A stretch of DNA of 5,273 nucleotides from contig DASYWT010000095.1 in the NCBI GenBank assembly GCA_035935775.1, positions 1 to 5,273 on the forward strand, given 5' to 3'. Source of the stretch: JAICWP01 sp035935775 (GTDB lineage Bacteria; Acidobacteriota; Terriglobia; Terriglobales; Acidobacteriaceae). Both the position numbers and the translations under genes were made by a program. Below the pieces are notes generated by a model, which was given only the letters and a program-made list of their open reading frames with translations, searched no databases and was not told where the DNA came from. This document shows, piece by piece, positions 1 through 5,120 of this stretch (within the stretch, counting starts at the first letter, position 1; each line of letters opens with the position of its first letter).

Positions 1-1716
1 CGAAACGCGTTTCCCCTGCCGCATGGCATCTGCCAGCACCTCGGCATACATATCCATATCTTCATTCTTGCCGGCCGTACAGGTCCCGCCGTAGGCGATC
101 TCGACCGGAACCGGCGTGTGCAGGTCCCGAATGTACTTGCCGTTCCCAGGATCCCCCGGGGTCGCAACCATCGGTGTAATCTCCGCCGCGTCCAGTTCGA
201 TCACCTGGGCATACTCTGCGCCGGGATCGCTTGCCAGGCCCCGGATCATCGCCTCCGCCTCAGCGCTTTTCATGCCACGGCGTTCGACCAGGAAATCCAC
301 GACCTTGCCATCTGGCGCCACGATCCCGGTGAACCCGCCGATCTCGGCCGCCATATTGGTCATGGTCGCGCGCTCATCCACGCTCAGCTCCTCGATGGCC
401 TCCCCCGAATACTCCATCACCTTGGCCAGCGCCTTGCCGCTGCGCACGTAATCCAGCGACAGAATTTTGAGAATAAAATCCTTGGCCGTGACGTTGGGAT
501 GCCGCTTGCCGCGAATCACGACTTTCACGCTCTCCGGCACCCGCACCCGCACATCTTTGGTGATCCAGGAATTAAACACATCGGTGGTGCCAATGCCGAA
601 GGCAACGCAGCCGATCGCGCCCACATGGGGCGTGTGTGAATCCGAGCCCACGTTCAATTGGCCGGGCAGGGCGTAGCTCTCCAGCACGATGGAGTGGCAG
701 ATGCCCTCCGAGCCCTTGCGGTCGCGCAGCTCGCCGTGCAGCTTGATACCCCGCGATTTGGCGAAGTCCTGCTGTTTGAATTTGAGCTGCGTGGCCAGAT
801 CCAGCAACCCCATCTTGCGTTTCTCTTCTGAAATTACCTCGTCGAGGAAGGTGAGGTGGTCGCGGAAGAAGATGATGGTCGAAGCATCGTTCACCGGCGC
901 GTCCTTGCCCACCAGCTGCTCGAAGAATATCGAAGCCATGGGCGTCACGTATTCATGGCTGAAGCGCAGGTCGGCGCGCGCAAAACCGGCGTCGCCCGGC
1001 TTCACCGCCGGCACCCCGACTTTATCCTTGTCATAAATCATGTGGCGGGCAAAAATCTTTTCCGCAACCGTCATCGGCCGCTTCCTGGTCTGAATCGCCG
1101 GCAGGAACACCTTGCCCTGCAGCCGCGCCACATTGAACGGAAACAGGCCGCCGTACTCGATAATCTGCCGCGTGATCTCGTCCTCGCCCTGGGTGAATTC
1201 GGCCAGCGGAATTTCCTCGCCGGCACGAATCTTCTCAATCAGTCCGAAGTTGGTAGAGGTGAGCACCCCCAGGTTCTGGCAGTTCTGCTTGTAGATGCGC
1301 TCGATGTTTTCGGCGATCACCAGCCGGATGCCCGCGCACAGCTCGGCGTAAGGCGACTGCTCCCGGCTGGAACCCTTGCCCCGCCGTTTTCCGCTCACCG
1401 CCGCGACGAACCCGCCTTTCTTCACTTCGCCGCGCCCCACCGGCAGCACGCCTCCGCATTTCAGCCCCAGGTAGGGGATCTCGCCCAGCGTCTCGTCGAA
1501 GTAGAAGCAGTAGTGCGCCGGCGTGATCTCGTCGGTGGAAATGTCGTCGCGCAACTTGGGATTATTGGCTGGATTCGTCGTGTCCCAGGGCAGGTCCCAG
1601 CCCGCCAGTTGCCGCTTGATCAGCTCCGGGTCTTCGGTCAGGAAAAGAATTCTCCCCTTCAGCCTGACCTTGTCCGGCCGCTTTTCGATTTTTCGTTCTA
1701 ACAACGATGGAATCAC
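1..1716 (-). CDS. Aconitase-superfamily hydro-lyase with N-terminal swivel domain (3'-truncated by window edge)
   Basis: An uninterrupted 572-codon frame runs off the left edge. Residues about 17-215 form a LeuD-like swivel domain: DDISTDEITPA (57-67) and the substrate-loop motif GSSREQSPYAE (115-125), followed by IERIYKQNCQNLGVL. Residues from about 218 are the catalytic [4Fe-4S] domains: GICHSIVLE, GSDSHT (357-362), GIGTTDV, then GGTCTAGKNED, where Cys546 is the expected first cluster ligand. The other two ligand cysteines would lie beyond the window. The family performs stereospecific dehydration/rehydration of citrate, isopropylmalate, homocitrate or methylcitrate in the cytosol; the substrate cannot be read here. 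The swivel-first order recalls AcnB, but the HEAT-like domain is missing, and LeuC/AcnA place or encode the swivel differently. GTG at 1716 is the only sensible start: an in-frame TAA sits two codons upstream (1720-1722) and the swivel begins soon after. No good Shine-Dalgarno is seen. Family assignment is very sure, substrate open. Confidence 0.94.
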   Translation of the reverse strand, partial: MIPSLLERKIEKRPDKVRLKGRILFLTEDPELIKRQLAGWDLPWDTTNPANNPKLRDDISTDEITPAHYCFYFDETLGEIPYLGLKCGGVLPVGRGEVKKGGFVAAVSGKRRGKGSSREQSPYAELCAGIRLVIAENIERIYKQNCQNLGVLTSTNFGLIEKIRAGEEIPLAEFTQGEDEITRQIIEYGGLFPFNVARLQGKVFLPAIQTRKRPMTVAEKIFARHMIYDKDKVGVPAVKPGDAGFARADLRFSHEYVTPMASIFFEQLVGKDAPVNDASTIIFFRDHLTFLDEVISEEKRKMGLLDLATQLKFKQQDFAKSRGIKLHGELRDRKGSEGICHSIVLESYALPGQLNVGSDSHTPHVGAIGCVAFGIGTTDVFNSWITKDVRVRVPESVKVVIRGKRHPNVTAKDFILKILSLDYVRSGKALAKVMEYSGEAIEELSVDERATMTNMAAEIGGFTGIVAPDGKVVDFLVERRGMKSAEAEAMIRGLASDPGAEYAQVIELDAAEITPMVATPGDPGNGKYIRDLHTPVPVEIAYGGTCTAGKNEDMDMYAEVLADAMRQGKRVS

Positions 1717-1720
1717 GATT

Positions 1721-1739
1721 TATATCCCAAGAAGATATA
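1721..1739 (-). promoter_or_regulatory. Small inverted repeat over the aconitase ribosome-binding region
   Basis: On the minus strand TATATC, a 7-base loop TTCTTGG, and GATATA form a perfect 6-bp inverted repeat ending 4 bases before the GTG start. The only purine-rich stretch near the start (GGGA) straddles loop and stem, so the structure could modulate initiation or be a protein-binding site. The stem is short and AT-rich, so it may be chance. Confidence 0.35.
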
Positions 1740-1784
1740 TTCTCGCCCCACACCTTATTAGATGTACGTTTCGGGCCGATAGAT

Positions 1785-1814
1785 ATTGTAGACCCCTGCG
1801 GAATGGGGGGTCAG
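1785..1814 (-). promoter_or_regulatory. Candidate promoter of the aconitase gene with an inverted-repeat spacer
   Basis: On the minus strand CTGACC (1809-1814) and TACAAT (1785-1790) are separated by 18 bases and resemble sigma-70 type -35 and -10 elements. Transcription would start near 1778, giving a leader of about 62 bases. The arms GACCCC (1807-1812) and GGGGTC (1791-1796) form a 6-bp inverted repeat with a 10-base gap, lying exactly between and partly over the two elements, as an operator would. The -10 match is good, the -35 match moderate. Regulator unknown. Confidence 0.45.
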
Positions 1815-1854
1815 CTCACACTTATCAAGTTTCTCTCGACAAGGGATGCGTGCA

Positions 1855-1879
1855 CCAGCGAAGCGCCCGGCTTCACTGG
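1855..1879 (-). terminator. Strong hairpin downstream of the 193-aa secreted protein gene
   Basis: CCAGTGAAGC and GCTTCGCTGG (minus strand) pair over 10 bp with one G-U wobble around a 5-base CGGGC loop, starting about 51 bases after the stop codon at 1931. There is no T-run on either side, so it is not a textbook intrinsic terminator; it may protect the transcript 3' end or act as a weak terminator. An alternative stem CGCCC/GGGCG (1864-1868 with 1878-1882) would exclude it. Confidence 0.4.
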
Positions 1880-1930
1880 GCGACAAAGGCGGGAAATTGA
1901 CTGTGGTCTCTAGTCCCGGGTTAGGACGCC

Positions 1931-2512
1931 CTACTCCGGCCCGCTGTCGTGCGGCTTGCGGATCTCCGCCACCACCCGGTTGGCAATCTGGTCCATCAAC
2001 TGCGAAACCAGCATATCTTCCGTCAGCTGCGCGTCCCCGTTAACCATGCCCTCGGCCCAGGGCTTGAAATTCCCCACCCGCACCAGCCGGTAGTTCACCG
2101 TCGCGCTGCGGTAGTCCGGCGGATAGGCACGCGAATCACCCATGCCTGTTCCCACCTGGACGGCTCCCGGCGGTGGCACGCTCACTTCCGGACGACCGGT
2201 TTGCAACACCTCGGTCAGGGTCGTGTACAGCACGAAGTCGCAGTTCTTTTCCCGCACCGTCGTGTCCGCTTCACCCGACGATTCCAGCGCCACCGTCTCA
2301 ATCTTCGGCGCTTTTCCCTTCTTGACGTCTTTGTTCTTATTAGTGCGCTCCAGGGCCCTCACCAGTTGATTGCGTTCCCAGGCGGGGTTAACGATGTGCC
2401 GGGAAGTATTTTCCAGCGTGGCCACGCAGATGCGCATTGGCGCCTGCTTCTCCTGAGCTTGCAATGCCGGAACCAGAACAGCCAGAACTACCAGGGACAA
2501 GATTCGCCGCAT
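1931..2512 (-). CDS. Secreted protein of unknown function, possible CsgG/TolB-N-like fold
   Basis: 193 residues. MRRILSLVVLAVLVPALQA is a clear Sec signal peptide with likely cleavage after Ala19, so the mature protein is periplasmic or exported; there is no lipobox cysteine. I do not recognise a named family. The pattern RICVATLENTS, then an Arg/Leu-rich helix (RNQLVRALERT), a Lys-rich stretch (57-68), the hydrophobic strand CDFVLYTTLTEV, a Pro/Gly-rich linker (PEVSVPPPGAVQ), a strand-like segment (SATVNYRLVRVGNFKPW) and a closing helix (LVSQLMDQIANRVVAEIRK) is reminiscent of the CsgG/TolB-N alpha/beta domains that begin with 'IAVLdFeN' and end with an 'iA..l...l' helix. That is inference by pattern only. 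The ATG at 2512 is supported by GAGGTG (2518-2523) five bases upstream. It follows the phosphatase gene by 280 bases with a terminator between, so it is probably its own transcription unit. Confidence 0.85.
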   Translation of the reverse strand: MRRILSLVVLAVLVPALQAQEKQAPMRICVATLENTSRHIVNPAWERNQLVRALERTNKNKDVKKGKAPKIETVALESSGEADTTVREKNCDFVLYTTLTEVLQTGRPEVSVPPPGAVQVGTGMGDSRAYPPDYRSATVNYRLVRVGNFKPWAEGMVNGDAQLTEDMLVSQLMDQIANRVVAEIRKPHDSGPE

Positions 2513-2550
2513 GGGCTCACCTCACGAAGGGCGGGGAAACGAACAGCCAC

Positions 2551-2556
2551 ATTCTA
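2551..2556 (-). promoter_or_regulatory. Candidate -10 element for the 193-aa secreted protein gene
   Basis: TAGAAT on the minus strand matches the TATAAT consensus in five of six bases and would start transcription near 2543, about 31 bases before the ATG and upstream of the Shine-Dalgarno. No convincing -35 is seen at 16-18 bases. The surrounding 8-mer GTAGAATG recurs just upstream of the hfq-like gene, which is why it is listed. Confidence 0.35.
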
Positions 2557-2660
2557 CGCCTAAGAACCGGACGTGCCCTTATGATTTCCCTCGGAGCCGC
2601 GCAACTGTTTTGAAAAAGGCGTGTCTTCAGCCGCGGCGCATCACACTTAAAGCCTGAATT

Positions 2661-2721
2661 GTCATCCTGAGGAAACGCGAGCCGCGCCTGCGCGATGAGC
2701 GCGACTGAAGGACCTGCTTTC
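2661..2721. repeat. Palindromic dispersed-type intergenic repeat (GTCATCCTGA...GAAGGACCTGCTTTCC)
   Basis: The ends GTCATCCTGA and GAAGGACCTGCTTTCC recall intergenic elements I have seen many times in acidobacterial and some other bacterial genomes (recollection, not a search). Here the centre is long and GC-rich. Nested complementary segments TCCT/AGGA (2665-2668 with 2709-2712), CGCG/CGCG (2676-2679 with 2700-2703) and GCGC/GCGC (2684-2687 with 2690-2693) share nearly one axis at about 2689, so either strand can fold into an imperfect hairpin. It lies wholly between genes. A single copy in this window cannot prove repetition. Confidence 0.5.
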
Positions 2722-2727
2722 CAACTT

Positions 2728-2772
2728 AAAAACCACCACGATCCTGGCCACAACTGCAAGGCCAGAGGTTTT
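2728..2772 (-). terminator. Probable intrinsic terminator after the hfq-suhB pair
   Basis: On the minus strand CTGGCC and GGCCAG (2760-2765 with 2744-2749) form a perfect 6-bp stem around a 10-base loop. Outside it AAAACC (2767-2772) can pair with GGTTTT (2729-2734), and the structure ends in a five-T run (2728-2732). It starts 20 bases after the phosphatase stop codon. A one-sided internal loop of 9 bases weakens the outer stem, so efficiency is uncertain. Confidence 0.55.
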
Positions 2773-2798
2773 CATTCTTCAATCTTCAATCATCATTC
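2771..2798. repeat. Heptamer tandem array, four units, overlapping the phosphatase stop
   Basis: Read on the minus strand the units are GAATGAT, GATTGAA, GATTGAA, GAATGAA, with consensus GAWTGAW and two identical central units. The phosphatase stop TGA (2793-2795) lies inside the first unit, so the array begins in the last coding codon and continues into the untranslated region up to the terminator. Confidence 0.65.
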
Positions 2799-3644
2799 CT
2801 TAGATGATTTCCGGGTTCGCATGTACTCCGCCACCGACGGCAACTCCTCCAGGCCCTCCCCGCGAAAAATGGCCTGGAATTCCCCCAGCAGCGCCTCATG
2901 CACCCGGCCATTCGAGGCCAAAGTCTCGCGGCTGTCAAGGCGGAAGGGTCGGCCGTCGAAGCGAGTCACCCGGCCACCTGCTTCCTCCACCACCAGCACC
3001 CCCGCCGCCGTGTCCCAGGGGTTCAAATTGAATTCCCAGAAACCGTCAAAGCGCCCGCAAGCCACGTCGCAAAGGTCCAGCGCCGCCGAACCCGCCCGCC
3101 GCACTCCATGCGTTTTCAGCGTGATCTGATGATAGAAAAAAATGTTGGGATTCTTGTGCCGCTTGTGGCTGGGAAAGCCCGTCGCCACCAGGCATTCCGC
3201 GAGATTCGAGACGCTCGAAACCTGAATCGCCTGGCCGTTCAGGTAGGCCCCGCCGCCCTTTTCCGCCGTGAACATCTCCGCGCGGGTGGGATCAAAAATC
3301 ACCGCCGCCACCCGCTCATCCTTGTGCTCCAGCCCCAGGGAAACGCAAAAGACGGGGTAGCCGTGCGCGAAGTTGGTGGTTCCGTCCAGCGGGTCCACGT
3401 ACCAGCGGTACTCGCTGCCCTGCTCGGTGCGGGTCCCCTCTTCCCCCATGATGTTGTGCGCCGGAAAGCGCTCGCGAATGCGGCGCGTGATCAGGGCCTC
3501 GGAGGCGCGATCGGCCTCGGTCACCAGGTCTACGTCGCCCTTGTACTCCACTTTCACCCGCTGGTGAAAGTAGCCCATCAGCAGCGCGCCCGCCTCGCGG
3601 GCAATTTCCGCCATGGCGGGCACGAATTGCGGCCGTTCCGGCAT
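2793..3644 (-). CDS. suhB: Inositol-monophosphatase family protein (SuhB-like)
   Basis: 283 residues, close to the usual 260-275 plus a short charged C-terminal tail. All metal-site motifs of the Mg2+-dependent, Li+-sensitive sugar phosphatase family are present: GEEGT (67-71, Glu69), WYVDPLDGTTNFAHGYP (81-97, Asp84 and Asp87) and WDTAAGVLVVEEAGG (210-224, Asp211). It therefore should hydrolyse a phosphomonoester such as myo-inositol-1-phosphate in the cytosol; related members act on fructose-1,6-bisphosphate, NADP or PAP, and the substrate is not fixed by sequence. The ATG at 3644 shares a base with the TAA of the upstream hfq-like gene (TAATG) and has no clear Shine-Dalgarno, so translation is probably coupled. 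Known background: E. coli SuhB also works in rRNA antitermination with NusA; whether this one does is unknown. Family very sure, symbol tentative. Confidence 0.94.
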   Translation of the reverse strand: MPERPQFVPAMAEIAREAGALLMGYFHQRVKVEYKGDVDLVTEADRASEALITRRIRERFPAHNIMGEEGTRTEQGSEYRWYVDPLDGTTNFAHGYPVFCVSLGLEHKDERVAAVIFDPTRAEMFTAEKGGGAYLNGQAIQVSSVSNLAECLVATGFPSHKRHKNPNIFFYHQITLKTHGVRRAGSAALDLCDVACGRFDGFWEFNLNPWDTAAGVLVVEEAGGRVTRFDGRPFRLDSRETLASNGRVHEALLGEFQAIFRGEGLEELPSVAEYMRTRKSSKE

Positions 3645-3919
3645 TAAGGTTTGCGCCGCGCCGCTTCTTCTGCGATGTACATGATCTGGTGCTTAAAGAT
3701 GAACAGGTTGGGCGCCCCGTCCCGCGTTACTCGTACCATGTTCTTGTCGTAGTATTCGATCCAGCCTTTGACCACCTCGCCATCCAGCAGCTTGATGGTC
3801 ACTGGCCTCTGCTTTTCGCCCAGGCTCTTCAGGTAAGCCGCTTCTTCAAATGTTTCCTCTGGCGGCGGTGTCTTGCCTTTCTTGGAAGGATGCGAAACTC
3901 CAGGCACGCGAAATGACAT
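3644..3919 (-). CDS. hfq: Hfq-like Sm-fold RNA-binding protein, divergent
   Basis: 91 residues. After a basic/Pro-rich N-terminal tail (about 1-22) comes a short helix (FEEAAYLKSLGE, 24-35) and then an Sm fold: RPVTIKLLDGEVVKGWIEYYD (Sm1, 38-58) and LFIFKHQIMYIAEE (Sm2, 72-85). These align without gaps through the first strands to E. coli Hfq [20 protein letters not shown], and FKH matches the YKH motif of the proximal U-binding pocket (Lys76, His77). Hfq hexamers bind sRNAs and mRNAs in the cytosol. Differences are marked: the rim Arg patch is gone (Gly34, Glu35, Gln37 at the RRER position), distal Tyr25 is Lys43, proximal Gln41-Phe42 are Lys59-Asn60, and there is no long C-terminal tail. 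Start: ATG at 3919, lacking a Shine-Dalgarno but 6 bases after a -10-like TAGAAT. Overlaps the phosphatase start. Sm fold very sure; full Hfq function inferred. Confidence 0.88.
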   Translation of the reverse strand: MSFRVPGVSHPSKKGKTPPPEETFEEAAYLKSLGEKQRPVTIKLLDGEVVKGWIEYYDKNMVRVTRDGAPNLFIFKHQIMYIAEEAARRKP

Positions 3920-3925
3920 GGCATC

Positions 3926-3931
3926 ATTCTA
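3926..3931 (-). promoter_or_regulatory. Candidate -10 element for a leaderless hfq-like transcript
   Basis: TAGAAT on the minus strand is followed by six bases (GATGCC) and then the ATG at 3919. A start 6-8 bases after the -10 would fall on or beside the A of ATG, giving a leaderless message, which fits the lack of a Shine-Dalgarno. The region 17 bases upstream has no clear -35. Confidence 0.4.
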
Positions 3932-4002
3932 CACGCGCGCTTTTGCCGGCACGAATTGGCGGTTCCGATGCCTGCCCTGAACTGCGCCGCATCCGGAGGT
4001 TA

Positions 4003-4023
4003 AGTACCCGGTACCTCGTACCT
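4003..4023. repeat. Heptamer tandem array, three units (GTACC core)
   Basis: On the plus strand the units AGTACCC, GGTACCT, CGTACCT follow without gap, consensus NGTACCY. A degenerate further copy of the core in the other orientation (GGTAC at 4034-4038) lies beside it, as does a 5-bp inverted repeat GTTCC/GGAAC (4025-4029 with 4041-4045). All sit between the VWFA stop and the hfq-like start. The rest of the 132-base gap shows nothing else firm. Confidence 0.55.
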
Positions 4024-4051
4024 GGTTCCAGAAGGTACTGGGAACTAGAAA

Positions 4052-5053
4052 TCATTCTGCCTTGCTGGTGTAGTATCCCGTTCGCGCCCGCACCGTCCAA
4101 TCCTTGCCCGCCGGCGTGCTCACCACGATTCTGATGCGGCGGAAATCGGAATCGGACACGCGTTCCGAAGGATAGTAGGCCAGCAGGTACTGCGTGCGCA
4201 GCTCGTCGCTGATTTTGCGGAAGGCTTCGTCCAGTTGGCTGATGCCCTCGGCGTAAAAGTACTTTCCCCCGGTGTCGTGCGAAAGCTGGATCAGCGCGTG
4301 TTCGCCCCCAATGTCGCGCCCGGCGTCGGCCTCGATCGGCACCACAATGATGCTGTAGACAATCGCCTCCGCCTCCTGCGCCGCCCGCAGCGCCTCCCCA
4401 TAGTCGGTGGTGCTCACCGTATCGCCGCCGTCCGTGATTACCACCATCACTTTGCGGCCTTGCCTCCGCCCCAGCGCCCGCGCCCCCAGGTAGAGCGCGT
4501 CGTACATGGCCGTAGCTGCGCCGGGATGGACATGCTCAATCCCGTTGTCAATGCGCCTCAGGTCGGAGGTGAAGGGCGTCAACTCGTCCACAATCTCGCT
4601 GAACTGGAAAAGAGCCAGCGCGTCCACCGGTCGCAGGATGGTGTGCGTGAAACGCCGCGCCGATTGCAGTTCCAGCTGCAGGTCCTTATGCGTGCTCAGG
4701 CTGGTGTCCACCTCCAGCACAATCGAAAGCGGCAAACCCGATTCACGGTTGAAGACCGCTATCTTCTGCGGCTTGCCATCCTCAAAAACAGTGAAATCCT
4801 GTTTTGTCAGCCCTCCCACCGGCGCCCCGGTCTGGTCTACCACCGTGGCAAAAACGTTGACCAGCTTCACATTGACCCGAAAGGTGGGCGAAGACTGGTC
4901 GTCAGCCGGCGGGTTCTGCCGCGCTCGTTGCGCCTCCGGCATCTGCGCCAGGGGATTGGTTCCCGCCGGCGTCCCCGACCCCTGCTGCGCCATGCACCAC
5001 GGCGCCAGGCAGGCGGTCAGGAGGGCGACGCGCAGACCTCTCCTCAAAACCAT
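4052..5053 (-). CDS. Secreted VWFA-domain protein of the acidobacterial family
   Basis: 333 residues from the preferred ATG at 5053. MVLRRGLRVALLTACLAPWCMA is a typical Sec signal peptide, cleaved probably before QQG; LTAC (Cys15) also fits a lipobox, so a lipoprotein is possible. A Pro/Gln-rich linker is followed by FRVNVKLVNVFATVVDQTGAP and DFTVFEDGKPQKI, the beta-domain that precedes VWFA in this family. The VWFA domain keeps the full metal-ion adhesion site: DTSLS (Asp116, Ser118, Ser120), the Thr of ATAMYDAL (Thr181) and ITDGGD (Asp208), so it likely binds a protein ligand through Mg2+ outside the inner membrane. The C-terminus ends in YLLAYYPS and a strand-rich tail, also typical. This corresponds to the 'VWFA-related acidobacterial domain' family, nearly confined to the phylum; its partner is unknown. 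The frame stays open to a TTG at 5110, but the 19 extra residues are mostly a heptamer array and would spoil the signal peptide. Confidence 0.93.
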   Translation of the reverse strand: MVLRRGLRVALLTACLAPWCMAQQGSGTPAGTNPLAQMPEAQRARQNPPADDQSSPTFRVNVKLVNVFATVVDQTGAPVGGLTKQDFTVFEDGKPQKIAVFNRESGLPLSIVLEVDTSLSTHKDLQLELQSARRFTHTILRPVDALALFQFSEIVDELTPFTSDLRRIDNGIEHVHPGAATAMYDALYLGARALGRRQGRKVMVVITDGGDTVSTTDYGEALRAAQEAEAIVYSIIVVPIEADAGRDIGGEHALIQLSHDTGGKYFYAEGISQLDEAFRKISDELRTQYLLAYYPSERVSDSDFRRIRIVVSTPAGKDWTVRARTGYYTSKAE

Positions 5054-5076
5054 CCGTCGGCGAGGCTTATCGGCTT

Positions 5077-5104
5077 CGCAATCGTCAATCGACAATCGTA
5101 AATC
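5077..5104. repeat. Heptamer tandem array, four units (GATTNNC)
   Basis: On the minus strand GATTTAC, GATTGTC, GATTGAC and GATTGCG follow without gap; three keep GATTNNC and the last ends in G. The array fills most of the 67-base gap between the moaE stop and the preferred VWFA start at 5053. If the alternative TTG start at 5110 were used, these repeats would be translated, and a change of one unit would shift the frame. Confidence 0.65.
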
Positions 5105-5120
5105 GCTCAATTGAATTTTT

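Noticed and set aside
856..1701. Long plus-strand open frame (281 codons) opposite the aconitase gene
   Set aside because: It is antisense to clear aconitase motifs; its translation is rich in His, Arg and Gln without any family motif, as expected from the mirror of GC-rich coding DNA.
1..1716. Frameshift or pseudogene in the aconitase gene
   Set aside because: Reading all 572 codons shows no stop and continuous family motifs; the missing C-terminus is only the window edge.
1562..1753. Minus-strand frame of 63 codons overlapping the start of the aconitase gene
   Set aside because: It occupies another frame of the aconitase N-terminus, where the swivel domain is read; it could be a leader peptide in principle but shows no ribosome site or attenuator.
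1717..1790. Known riboswitch in the aconitase leader
   Set aside because: At about 62 bases with only short AT-rich pairing, I cannot match any riboswitch class core.
1949..2563. Plus-strand open frame (204 codons) opposite the secreted protein gene
   Set aside because: The minus frame has a signal peptide and a well-spaced Shine-Dalgarno; the plus frame is His/Arg-rich with no recognisable domain.
2517..2759. Minus-strand open frame (80 codons) between the phosphatase and the secreted protein
   Set aside because: It is translated through the terminator hairpin and the palindromic repeat, and has no family resemblance; such frames commonly arise from this repeat type.
2898..3647. Plus-strand open frame (249 codons) opposite the phosphatase gene
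   Set aside because: Antisense shadow of a full set of inositol-monophosphatase motifs; no signal of its own.
4025..4045. GTTCC/GGAAC hairpin just after the VWFA stop as a terminator
   Set aside because: Only 5 bp with an 11-base loop and no T-run; better explained as part of the GTACC repeat cluster.
4235..5101. Long plus-strand open frame (288 codons) opposite the VWFA gene
   Set aside because: The minus frame carries a signal peptide and an intact metal-ion adhesion site; the plus frame is Arg-rich low-meaning sequence and runs into the heptamer array.
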